Source: Bacteroidales bacterium
Lineage (GTDB): Bacteria; Bacteroidota; Bacteroidia; Bacteroidales; UBA932
Length of the DNA: 38,026 bases
Assembly (NCBI GenBank): GCA_024401715.1
Contig: JAKSKO010000019.1
Coordinates: forward strand, 1 to 38,026
Direction of reading: 5' to 3'
Each line of letters opens with the position of its first letter. Position 1 is the stretch's first letter. The notes beneath the pieces were generated by a model. That model was given only the letters and a program-made list of their open reading frames with translations, had not been told where the DNA came from and made no database searches. Both the position numbers and the translations under genes were made by a program. Positions 1 through 7,129 of this stretch are shown here, piece by piece.

Positions 1-420
1 TGTGCATGTTGAGTGTGTTGAAGGAGTTGTATGCGGCGCGGTTAGTTCAGTTGAAGAGCCATCGGCTCCGCGGTTCATCAGATAGGTCTTGGTGATACCA
101 TTCTTGAACTCGGCCGTCACCACAACGCCATTCCTGCCGGGTTTTGCGTTGATACTATTGATCTCGTCAAGGCTGTTCTCGGTCAATGCACTGATGGTCT
201 CAATAAGTTCCACCGTTGTAATCTCGGCATATGAATCCAGAGCGTTGTAGGTTTTCACTGACTTCCCAAGAAACATCACGATAAGCAGCGATGCGGCACA
301 GGAAACCGTCCAGCGGATTCTCTGTTTCCTCCTGAACCTTGCGATATGTGAGTCAAACTCATTTGCCGATGCATCCGAGAGATATGTCTTCTCCAGTTCC
401 TCTATTGATCTATTTGCCAT
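1..420 (-). CDS. Partial small membrane protein, putative anti-sigma-like partner of the ECF sigma factor
   Basis: The frame is open from an ATG at 420 down to base 1, giving 140 visible codons with no stop, so the gene runs off the window. The N-terminal 35 residues are charged and would be cytoplasmic. A single hydrophobic segment at about residues 36-52 is flanked by Arg and Lys, and a polar outer domain follows. The start overlaps the last 11 bases of the sigma-factor gene, so the two are translationally coupled. This position and topology are typical of a regulator of the adjacent sigma factor, but I see no recognisable anti-sigma (FecR or zinc-binding) motif, so the role is inferred from context only. 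Confidence 0.6.
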   Translation of the reverse strand, partial: MANRSIEELEKTYLSDASANEFDSHIARFRRKQRIRWTVSCAASLLIVMFLGKSVKTYNALDSYAEITTVELIETISALTENSLDEINSINAKPGRNGVVVTAEFKNGITKTYLMNRGADGSSTELTAPHTTPSTHSTCT

Positions 421-919
421 AACCCATCTTCTTAAATTGTTCCTCAAGTTTCTTCTTTGCCTTGGAAAGCGCCATTTTGATGCTGGCCCTGGAGCCACCT
501 GTTTCCTGCATCATCTCATCGAGCGACAGACCATGATCCGATTTCATCTGCATATAAAGCCTTTCCGTCTTGGTCAGGGTGTCATAGAGCCGTTGCTTGA
601 TGATACGTTCATCTGCCATTTCAACGAGATTTGAGGCGCTTGTGCCGCCCAGGAAGGTATCTCCTGTTATCGGCTCCGTTTCCAGCCTTCGCTTTCTATA
701 GCGGGAGATGCAGATGTTCTTTGTAATCTTGACCAGCAGGGCCTTCGGATTGGGCATAGGATAGTCCTGCTCCGCAAGTTCCCAGAACGCTATCAATGCT
801 TCCTGAACCGCATCCTCAGCGTCAAGATCTATCGATGCCGACCTGCAGAACTGTCCTGCGAGTCTCATCAAATCTGTCTTGATGGAAGAATAGATATGTT
901 CAAACTCCTGCTGTGTCAT
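410..919 (-). CDS. ECF-family RNA polymerase sigma factor
   Basis: A 169-residue sigma-70 family protein of the extracytoplasmic-function class, which redirects RNA polymerase to a small set of promoters. Region 2 lies at about residues 15-80 and includes an acidic DAEDAVQEALIAFWELA segment. Region 4, with a helix-turn-helix (LSLDEMMQETGGSRASIKMA), lies at about 108-162. An earlier in-frame start at 967 would add 16 residues, but a TAATTTTG -7 box at 944-951 lies inside that extension and GGAG sits 8 bases before the ATG at 919, so 919 is preferred. It overlaps the downstream membrane gene by 11 bases. No FecR or SusC gene adjoins it, so a link with the glycan locus is unlikely. Confidence 0.88.
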   Translation of the reverse strand: MTQQEFEHIYSSIKTDLMRLAGQFCRSASIDLDAEDAVQEALIAFWELAEQDYPMPNPKALLVKITKNICISRYRKRRLETEPITGDTFLGGTSASNLVEMADERIIKQRLYDTLTKTERLYMQMKSDHGLSLDEMMQETGGSRASIKMALSKAKKKLEEQFKKMGYGK

Positions 920-943
920 TTTTGTGTCTCCACATATACAACG

Positions 944-951
944 CAAAATTA
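944..951 (-). promoter_or_regulatory. -7 box of the sigma-factor promoter
   Basis: Read on the minus strand the bases are TAATTTTG, a full match to the Bacteroidetes TAnnTTTG -7 element. It stands 24 bases before the chosen ATG at 919. I find no TTTG at the normal 19-21 base spacing upstream. Confidence 0.5.
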
Positions 952-1130
952 CGCCAGGAGTAACCAAAAATCTTCATTATTTGAAATATCTTTATTTTGA
1001 CCAATGCGCCGACCATTCACAACTGCCGCCATGAGCTGGATTCCAGATCATGATTTGTTATGTCACTGAAATTTCGGTATTCTATCACTTGCCCAACCTT
1101 TCCGGATGGTATCTACTCCGCTGCCGGCAC

Positions 1131-1240
1131 GTCCCCAGCCTCTTTTTCGAGGCGAGTCTGGAGCCCCTACCTATAAACACAGCGCGTGAAACCAACATTC
1201 GAATCCCCAGCCATTCCACAAAAATGAGGCTGGGGATTTC
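1131..1240. repeat. Cluster of mutually exclusive inverted repeats (possible structured RNA)
   Basis: AATCCCCAGCC (1202-1212) pairs perfectly with GGCTGGGGATT (1228-1238) across a 15-base loop. The right arm also pairs perfectly with an earlier copy, TCCCCAGCCTC at 1132-1142 (with 1226-1236). That earlier copy is itself half of a small hairpin, GCCTC/GAGGC at 1138-1142 and 1149-1153. The three pairings exclude one another, as in attenuators and riboswitches, but neither strand shows a strong T-run after a stem and no promoter is obvious. I do not recognise an RNA family. Confidence 0.45.
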
Positions 1241-1289
1241 CGAGTCATGCAAATAGTTGAAACCGAAAATCGCCTGCAACGGCAATTAT

Positions 1290-1313
1290 GCAATTTGCGA
1301 TTGCACAAATTGC
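1290..1313. promoter_or_regulatory. Dyad symmetry upstream of lrgA, possible operator
   Basis: GCAATTTG (1290-1297) and CAAATTGC (1306-1313) form a perfect 8-base dyad with an 8-base spacer. It is centred about 45 bases upstream of the -7 box at 1346. Further CAATT half-sites flank it (near 1283 and 1316). The size and position suit a dimeric regulator, but the regulator is unknown. Confidence 0.4.
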
Positions 1314-1345
1314 CCAATTGAATGGCCTATATCGGAAAAAATTCG

Positions 1346-1353
1346 TAGTTTTG
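1346..1353 (+). promoter_or_regulatory. -7 box of the lrgAB promoter
   Basis: TAGTTTTG matches TAnnTTTG completely and lies 16 bases before the GTG start of lrgA. No TTTG stands at the standard -33 spacing, which would fit an activator-dependent promoter using the upstream dyad. Confidence 0.5.
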
Positions 1354-1369
1354 CGCAAATTTTTTTGCC

Positions 1370-1720
1370 GTGAAAAATATACTGGGATTCACAATCATTC
1401 TTTTATTTCTTGTCGCTGGAGAGGTGCTGTCCTGTCTCAGCGGCCATTTTATGCCGGGCAGTGTGATAGGGATGGTCCTGATGTTTGCGGCACTGTGCCT
1501 TGGCCTGGTCAAGGCAGATTGGATACGCCAGAGTGCGGATTTCCTCACAAAGAATATGACAATCTTCTTCATTCCGTCGGCCATAGGCATAATGGAGGAG
1601 TGGGGGATTATCAAGGCGAATATTCTGCCGTGGTCGGTGATAATTGTAGTTGGATGGTTACTGGTGCTCTTTTCTGCCGGATGGACAGAGCAGCTGATCA
1701 CTAAATTGAAAAGGAAATGA
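1370..1720 (+). CDS. lrgA: CidA/LrgA family membrane protein
   Basis: A 116-residue protein of the LrgA/CidA family, the small partner of LrgB. It has four hydrophobic segments and the family's conserved PGSVIGM stretch near residues 25-31. Members were first described as holin-like; homologous systems in Bacillus (PftAB) and plants (PLGG1) transport pyruvate or glycolate/glycerate, so transport of a small organic acid is the more likely job. The start is GTG at 1370, 16 bases after a -7 box. The stop overlaps the lrgB start as ATGA, a translationally coupled pair. Confidence 0.88.
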   Translation: MKNILGFTIILLFLVAGEVLSCLSGHFMPGSVIGMVLMFAALCLGLVKADWIRQSADFLTKNMTIFFIPSAIGIMEEWGIIKANILPWSVIIVVGWLLVLFSAGWTEQLITKLKRK

Positions 1721-2412
1721 CAGCTGTATTTACCGGAATGCCATCAATGCTGCTCCTGACTTTGGCATCCTATCTTCTGGGTGTCTTCATCCACAAAAAG
1801 AGCGGAATCTCGGTCCTTCATCCGTTTATCACTGCCATGGTGGTGATAATCGGCGTCATAATTCTTTTTGATATCCCTTACAAAGAGTACCGAGAGGGAG
1901 CAAGGGTTCTTGATTTCCTTCTGGGCCCGAGTGTAGTGGCTCTGGCTTTGAGGCTGTATGACAATATTGAGATTGTGAAGAAAAACCTTGCCGCCATTCT
2001 TTCGGCAGTGCTTACAGGCAGCGCGGTGGGCATACTGGGCGTGTGGGCGCTGGGCAGGTTCATGGGATGCGATTCCCTGTTCATCAAATCTTTGGAGGCC
2101 AAGTCGGTTACAACACCAATAGCCATGGAGTTAACTGCAGTTGCCGGGGGAAGTACATCACTAATCGCCATCTCCGTTGTGCTAACCGGTGTAATCGGTG
2201 CAGTCCTTGGCCCAAGCTTTCTAAAGCTTCTGAAAATAACGGACCCTGTGGCCAAAGGTGTCGCAATGGGATGTTCGGCCCATGGCATAGGCACTGGCCG
2301 CGCAATTGAGTTGGGCGCCGTCGAAGGCGCGGTAAGCGGCCTGTGCATAGTGCTTATGGGAGTTGCCACCTCTATACTTCTCCCCTTGATCAACTGTCTG
2401 TTAGGCATTTAA
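1717..2412 (+). CDS. lrgB: LrgB family membrane protein
   Basis: A 231-residue, highly hydrophobic inner-membrane protein of the LrgB family, the usual length. Recognisable segments include the ESLEAKSVTTPIAMEL-like stretch (here KSLEAKSVTTPIAMEL, about residues 124-139) and the glycine-rich GCSAHGIGTGRA near residues 185-196, both characteristic of LrgB. It forms a two-gene operon with lrgA through an ATGA overlap. Together they probably form a carrier for pyruvate, glycolate or a similar fermentation acid; the older murein hydrolase regulator name is not supported by anything here. No clear terminator follows it. Confidence 0.9.
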   Translation: MTAVFTGMPSMLLLTLASYLLGVFIHKKSGISVLHPFITAMVVIIGVIILFDIPYKEYREGARVLDFLLGPSVVALALRLYDNIEIVKKNLAAILSAVLTGSAVGILGVWALGRFMGCDSLFIKSLEAKSVTTPIAMELTAVAGGSTSLIAISVVLTGVIGAVLGPSFLKLLKITDPVAKGVAMGCSAHGIGTGRAIELGAVEGAVSGLCIVLMGVATSILLPLINCLLGI

Positions 2413-2471
2413 TAGCAAGGTCTTTTTTGTTATAAATCATTATAAAGGCAGCAAATTACGGAAGAATAATT

Positions 2472-2479
2472 TATATTTG
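2472..2479 (+). promoter_or_regulatory. -7 box for the DUF308/HdeD gene
   Basis: TATATTTG is a perfect TAnnTTTG element 27 bases before the ATG at 2507. The leader between them is very A/T rich, as usual for Bacteroidetes leaders. No -33 TTTG stands at the normal spacing. Confidence 0.55.
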
Positions 2480-2506
2480 CACCGTAATTTTTAAATTATT
2501 TTAACA

Positions 2507-3055
2507 ATGAAATCAAGTAACAAAATTTATCTTGGACTGACAGGTCTGGTCCTGATCATTACAGGCGTCATCTGCATCTGCAACCCTGATGCCACCTTGC
2601 TTTCAGCGTCAACACTCATCGGTCTGCTGACACTGCTTTCCGGTTTCACCACTCTGGCCACATGGTCAAAGATCAAGTTCTTCCTGCCTACGGGCAACCT
2701 GTTGCTGTCTGCAATCCTGCAGATTGTAATGGGCCTGATAATTCTGAACCACAAACTGTTGGTTGCAGGTTCACTTCCGATCATCTTCGCATGCTGGCTG
2801 CTGGTGGAGGGCATTATCCTAGCGCTGCGCTCGTTCGACTTCAAGAAATATCATTTCGGAGCATGGTGGGTTCTTTTCCTTTTGGGTGCCGGCGCTGCCG
2901 TTCTGGGCGCGTTCTGCCTCAAGTCGCCTTTCCAGGTTGGTGTTCCAGCACTCAGCTATCTCATCGGCGCCGGAATCATCATCCTTGGTGTTGTTGACCT
3001 TGTTGCCCTGTTTGGAATCAACAAACTGGACAAGAGCCTCAATATCCTTCGTTAG
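2507..3055 (+). CDS. HdeD/DUF308 family membrane protein
   Basis: A 182-residue protein made almost entirely of six hydrophobic helices arranged as three similar hairpins, the DUF308/HdeD layout. Typical small-residue motifs are present (GLVLIITGVICICNP at the N-terminus, GAGIIILGVVDLVALFG near the end). HdeD of Escherichia coli is an acid-resistance membrane protein; the function in Bacteroidetes is not established. It has its own -7 box and stands alone. It ends only 7 bases from the end of the convergent nucleotidase gene, so no separate terminator fits between them. Confidence 0.82.
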   Translation: MKSSNKIYLGLTGLVLIITGVICICNPDATLLSASTLIGLLTLLSGFTTLATWSKIKFFLPTGNLLLSAILQIVMGLIILNHKLLVAGSLPIIFACWLLVEGIILALRSFDFKKYHFGAWWVLFLLGAGAAVLGAFCLKSPFQVGVPALSYLIGAGIIILGVVDLVALFGINKLDKSLNILR

Positions 3056-3062
3056 TATAGGA

Positions 3063-4604
3063 TTACTCCGCGATGGTGATACGGCCCTGGGGGTCTTTGT
3101 ATTTGGCGTCTATGCGGGCGCCAAATTTGTTTTTGATGACATCGGGCAGCACCATATATCCCACGCCAAGGGCCGGCTTCAGGACGGTAGGCTTGGATGA
3201 CATCAGGGTCATGAGATAATCCGAAGAGGCCACTTTGTATCGGCCGTCAGGGTCCAGTGCCACCCATTTTCCGTTCACAAGAACCTGGGCGCTTTTTATC
3301 CTTGGGCTGGCCTTGATATCAACATTCAGCTTCAGTCCGCTAACCTGCGGGAAGCTGCCGTTCTCTGCAGGGAGAAGCGAGAAGCCGGTTTCAAGGACAT
3401 CCAGGAGCTGCTGCCCGGTGAATTCCATAAGACACAGCTGGCTGTCGAAAGGTATGACGTTGACGATGTCGCCGTTTGTCACCGTGCCCTGAGGAAGATC
3501 GGCACGTATGCCACCGCCGTTGAAAATCGAAATCTCTGCATCGGCATGGGCTGCAACAACATCGCAGAAGAAATTGCCGATGCCGGCCTCCTGCTTGCGT
3601 ACTATCCTTTTGCCGTTCTCGTCATTGATGGAAAGCTTGCAATCCGCCTGGGCACAAACGCGGCTTGTGAACTCCTCAAAGTTCTTCTTGGCATCGGCAA
3701 CCGCCTGGGCAACACTTGCGCTCTCATACGAAATGCTGTTTGCCGGGATAAGCGTAGTGGTGCATTTGCCCTCCTTTGAGATGTGGAGCTTGCCCACATT
3801 CACAACCGCCGTGCCTGTCTGGGTGGACGGTTTTGGGGTATGGTTGACATCGGGCACCATGTTGCATTCTATTACCGAGTGGGAATGGCCGTCAAGCACC
3901 ACGTCGATACCGGTGGTCTTGCCTATGAGGTCTATTGATGTGAAATACTTGCCAACCTCGCCCAGATGTGCCAGCGCAACCACGTAGTCTGCACCTTCCG
4001 CGCGTGCCTTGTTCACGCTTTGCTGCACCAGAGCCATAAGACCCTCGTCGCAGAGATCGTACAGCTGTTTGCCGTCATTGTCAAAAAATGCGGTACTCTC
4101 GGCCTCCAGTGTCTCCGGTGTAAGCACACCGATGAATGCCACTTTCTTCTTTCCCATCTTTTTGATGGTGTAAGGCGCGAAATACGGCTGAAGCTTGTCT
4201 ATGCTGCGGAAATTCACGCACACAATCTCCGCCTTCAGCGGAGCCAGCACTTCCATCATGCGCGGCACGCCATAGTCGAATTCATGGTTGCCCAGTGTAA
4301 CCACATCATAGTTGGCAGTGTTTAGAATAGGGATGATGTCGGCGCCTTTCGATAGCGAACCCACAATGCCGCCCTGAATGAAGTCTCCCGAGCTCACAAG
4401 GGCCACATAGGCAGTGTCTGCAGCCGCAATGGCATCACGCAGGCCTGCAATCTTGGGGTAGCCGTCAACGGCACAATGTACGTCATTATCGTATATAATC
4501 ACAATTGGGCGGTCGTTATCGCTTTGCTGCTGTCTCTTGTTGTAGGATACCAGCGAAACCGATACCGCCAGCCCCAGCAGAATATATCCGACAAATCTTT
4601 TCAT
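3063..4604 (-). CDS. Exported 5'-nucleotidase-type metallophosphoesterase (UshA-like)
   Basis: A 513-residue two-domain enzyme that hydrolyses nucleotides or related phosphoesters outside the cytoplasm. A signal sequence or membrane anchor covers residues 1-20. The calcineurin-like catalytic domain shows YDNDVHC near residue 40, GNHEFDYG near 105 and DGHSHS near 240, the metal-binding motifs. The C-terminal 5'-nucleotidase domain has NGGGIRADL near residue 360 and VIPFDSQL shortly after. The length is normal for the family. It starts 7 bases after the GH31 gene and is probably its operon partner, although the functional link is unclear. Confidence 0.9.
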   Translation of the reverse strand: MKRFVGYILLGLAVSVSLVSYNKRQQQSDNDRPIVIIYDNDVHCAVDGYPKIAGLRDAIAAADTAYVALVSSGDFIQGGIVGSLSKGADIIPILNTANYDVVTLGNHEFDYGVPRMMEVLAPLKAEIVCVNFRSIDKLQPYFAPYTIKKMGKKKVAFIGVLTPETLEAESTAFFDNDGKQLYDLCDEGLMALVQQSVNKARAEGADYVVALAHLGEVGKYFTSIDLIGKTTGIDVVLDGHSHSVIECNMVPDVNHTPKPSTQTGTAVVNVGKLHISKEGKCTTTLIPANSISYESASVAQAVADAKKNFEEFTSRVCAQADCKLSINDENGKRIVRKQEAGIGNFFCDVVAAHADAEISIFNGGGIRADLPQGTVTNGDIVNVIPFDSQLCLMEFTGQQLLDVLETGFSLLPAENGSFPQVSGLKLNVDIKASPRIKSAQVLVNGKWVALDPDGRYKVASSDYLMTLMSSKPTVLKPALGVGYMVLPDVIKNKFGARIDAKYKDPQGRITIAE

Positions 4605-4611
4605 AATAAAT

Positions 4612-7014
4612 TTACTCTATTACCACTGTATTTTCGGCAGTTGTGTCAAGCTCTGGAAGCACAACGCTCATTATGTTGTTTTTAACGGAGGCCTGAACAT
4701 CCACTGCCTTGCCGTTCACCAGAACCTTGGAAGGAGCCTGGCTTCGGTCCGGTAGAAGCACGCTGAGCCTCAGAACATCGCTCTTGCCGCTATAAGTGCC
4801 CTCGGCCTTTGAAATCTTTACAGTCAGCGTCTTGCCGCTTAGGGCCTTGGTGAAGGTAATCTTGCTGAAATCGGTGTCGTAGGCCATGCTGCTGCCGTCA
4901 TCCTCGTAATGGGTGTAAACGGCCTTGCCTGCGCCAGGGACAACCAGCAGACGGAGTTCGCAAGTTGGGCTCTGGAGATTCTGTATACCCTCATGGGCCA
5001 TAGGAATCAGGCTGCCGGCCTTGGCATACCATGGATTCTGGTCAATACCATAGTAAAGGGTCTTGGTGCTGCCGCCCTTGTGCATCTTGTGCTGGGCCAT
5101 GTCATACCAGTCGTTGCCTGCAGGGAACCACATCTTGCGCTCTGTCTTGCCTGTCTGTGTATCCATAGGCTGGCAAAGGACAGTTGCAAGGATATTGTCG
5201 CCGAACATGAACTCCTCTTTCCAGCTGTAGGCGTTCTCCACCTCAGGATAATAATAGTAGAGAGGGCGGCACATGCTTACGCCTGTCTCGTAGCACTGGC
5301 GGGCAGCGTCATAGATATATGGAGAAAGGGCGTAACGCAGCTCGATGGCCTCTTTCATGTACTGATAGTGATCCTCGTATTTCCAGATGCGGCGGTCCAG
5401 GAAGGCCGATTGGGTGCTGTGTGTCTTGAAGATAGGGGTGAAAACGCCATACTGCAGCCAGCGGGTGTAAACCTCGGGATTCGTAGGGCCCTGTTTTCCC
5501 CTGTGCTGCTGGTGTCCGCCAATGTCGTGGCCCCAGTAGCCATAGCCCACATTGGATGCCGTTGCCGTGAAATATGGCAGGAATGCAAGAACACTCCAGT
5601 CGTCATAGGTGTCGCCGCTGAAGCCAAGCTGGTAGCGGTGGCTGCCCAGGCCTCCCCAGCGGTGATAGATAAGCGCACGCGGAGCCTGCTTGCCCTGTGA
5701 TACGGTCTGGCGCACCTTGTCATTGAAGAAGGTATAGTTCAGCCAGAAGGTGTTGCTAAGGTCTTTCACATAGCGGCTCTCCCTCCACTGCTGCCAGTCC
5801 AGCCACCAGAAATCCACGCCCTGGCGCTCCAGAGGATGGATGACGCTGTTGAAATAGGCATCGGCCCACTCCTTCTGCGACATGCGGAAAGGAACAGGGG
5901 CGTTGTAGCCTGCCTTGCCTGCTGGTTTTTCCACGCCGGCATACTGGTACGGCTCTTCCGTATATACATAGTCCTTAGGGCCATCATAGTCCTGTGTGCG
6001 GCCCAGATAATCCTGGCGGAAAGCCCTGTAGCAATCCTCGTAAGGGCGTATGCCCGATGCCGGATGCAGGTTGAGGGAAGTCTTGAAGCCCATGGAATGA
6101 AGCTCCTTCAGGAAACCTTCTGGATCCGGGAAAAGATCGCCGTTCCAGGTGTAGCCTGTCCAGCCGCGGCCCTGCCCGAATTCGTCACGGCCTATGCGTT
6201 TTTCCATATCTTTCCAGGTGTGGTGCCAGTCCATGTCCACTATCATCACGTCCATTGGAATCTGGCGCTCTCGCATCTCGCCGGCCAGCTCCAGCATCTC
6301 CTGGTCCGTATAAATCCAGTAGCGGCTCCACCAGTATCCAAGGGTGTATTTCGGAGGAAGAGGGATATTGCCTGCAACCTTGGTGAAATCTGCCAGTGCT
6401 GCCTTGTAATCGTGTCCGTAGGCGAAGATATACAGGTCCTGACGGTCTCCGGCCGGTCTTTCGGCCACCCATTCGCCCCAGTCGCTATCATCCTTCACCA
6501 GTATGTGGCGGGCGCTTTCGTCAACTATGGCCCAGCCGTCGCGTGATAGGATGCCGTCCTCAAGATCCTCCACACCGTATGCCACCTGGCCAAAGCCCGT
6601 GCAACCGTCCAGGGTGCGTGTGGTGCCCTTTAGGTTGGCCGATGCATCGGCCCCAGGTTTCCAGCTGACGCTTCTGCCGTTCATCGGGAACACCACCGAA
6701 AGGTTGGCATCGGTGAACTTGCCGTTACCCTTGTATGTGAGTGTAAGCTTTCCTGTCTTGATGGTTACGCCTTCGCCTTTACGTACGGTGCTGAACTGCG
6801 GAACAGGAAGTTCGCGGTTGATGATTGCCAGGGTGGCATTGTCCTCGAATTTGCCGTCTTCGGCCCATTCCATACGCACAAGACGGTCTGTAAGCACGGT
6901 GAAACGTGCGTTTCCGCACACAACCACTGCCTTCTCATCGGCCTTCGGATTGTTTTGGGCACTTAGCATCATTCCCATCAGCAGCATCAGGGCTGCAGCA
7001 AAAAATCTTTTCAT
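4612..7014 (-). CDS. Exported GH31 family glycosidase
   Basis: An 800-residue GH31 retaining alpha-glycosidase. The signal peptide is MKRFFAAALMLLMGMMLSA with cleavage before QNN. A galactose-mutarotase-like N-terminal beta domain is followed by the TIM barrel. The nucleophile region reads FWWLDWQQW, with Asp406 as the expected nucleophile. The acid/base region reads FSGDTYDDW (Asp468), followed by the GYGYWGHDIGGH segment typical of GH31. The WLDWQQW form differs from the usual WLDATEPE or WxDMNE, so the specificity may be unusual. An upstream in-frame extension of 69 residues to 7221 is rejected because it precedes the signal peptide and overlaps the divergent gene; ATG at 7023 is a possible alternative. 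Confidence 0.9.
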   Translation of the reverse strand: MKRFFAAALMLLMGMMLSAQNNPKADEKAVVVCGNARFTVLTDRLVRMEWAEDGKFEDNATLAIINRELPVPQFSTVRKGEGVTIKTGKLTLTYKGNGKFTDANLSVVFPMNGRSVSWKPGADASANLKGTTRTLDGCTGFGQVAYGVEDLEDGILSRDGWAIVDESARHILVKDDSDWGEWVAERPAGDRQDLYIFAYGHDYKAALADFTKVAGNIPLPPKYTLGYWWSRYWIYTDQEMLELAGEMRERQIPMDVMIVDMDWHHTWKDMEKRIGRDEFGQGRGWTGYTWNGDLFPDPEGFLKELHSMGFKTSLNLHPASGIRPYEDCYRAFRQDYLGRTQDYDGPKDYVYTEEPYQYAGVEKPAGKAGYNAPVPFRMSQKEWADAYFNSVIHPLERQGVDFWWLDWQQWRESRYVKDLSNTFWLNYTFFNDKVRQTVSQGKQAPRALIYHRWGGLGSHRYQLGFSGDTYDDWSVLAFLPYFTATASNVGYGYWGHDIGGHQQHRGKQGPTNPEVYTRWLQYGVFTPIFKTHSTQSAFLDRRIWKYEDHYQYMKEAIELRYALSPYIYDAARQCYETGVSMCRPLYYYYPEVENAYSWKEEFMFGDNILATVLCQPMDTQTGKTERKMWFPAGNDWYDMAQHKMHKGGSTKTLYYGIDQNPWYAKAGSLIPMAHEGIQNLQSPTCELRLLVVPGAGKAVYTHYEDDGSSMAYDTDFSKITFTKALSGKTLTVKISKAEGTYSGKSDVLRLSVLLPDRSQAPSKVLVNGKAVDVQASVKNNIMSVVLPELDTTAENTVVIE

Positions 7015-7129
7015 ATTTTCCATATATCCAATTTTTGTAAAGATATGAAACTTTACCTTAAAAAGGTATTCAAATATGCATTTCCAAAGAATTTTGTATA
7101 TTCGCGTTGGGTACCCTGAGCTTTGACTT
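7015..7129. promoter_or_regulatory. Divergent regulatory region between GH31 and the membrane regulator
   Basis: This 115-base A/T-rich stretch must hold both start signals. The best leftward candidate is TATCTTTA at 7038-7045 (one mismatch to TAnnTTTG), 23 bases before the GH31 ATG. The best rightward candidate is TATATTCG at 7097-7104 (one mismatch), 25 bases before the regulator ATG. Neither has a well-spaced TTTG. The arrangement would let the regulator control its own gene and the GH31 gene from one site. Confidence 0.4.

Larger units (their letters stand above)
952..1345. other. Intergenic region between divergent sigma-factor and lrgA genes
   Basis: About 390 bases without a convincing gene. 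Two short opposed frames near 1050-1285 (66-68 codons) have no recognisable content and lie over inverted repeats. The region carries a hairpin cluster (1131-1240) and a dyad near the lrgA promoter, both listed separately. No tRNA with complete arms can be folded here. Confidence 0.6.

Noticed and set aside
410-967. ECF sigma factor as part of the glycan-locus regulation
   Set aside because: No FecR-type anti-sigma or SusC with an N-terminal signalling extension is present, and several unrelated genes lie between it and the locus.
1131-1220. tRNA-like appearance around the TTCGAATCCCC segment
   Set aside because: No matching acceptor, D or anticodon arms can be formed; the segment is better explained by the inverted repeats.
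1050-1285. Two opposed short frames of 66-68 codons
   Set aside because: No start signal, no recognisable content, and they lie over inverted repeats.
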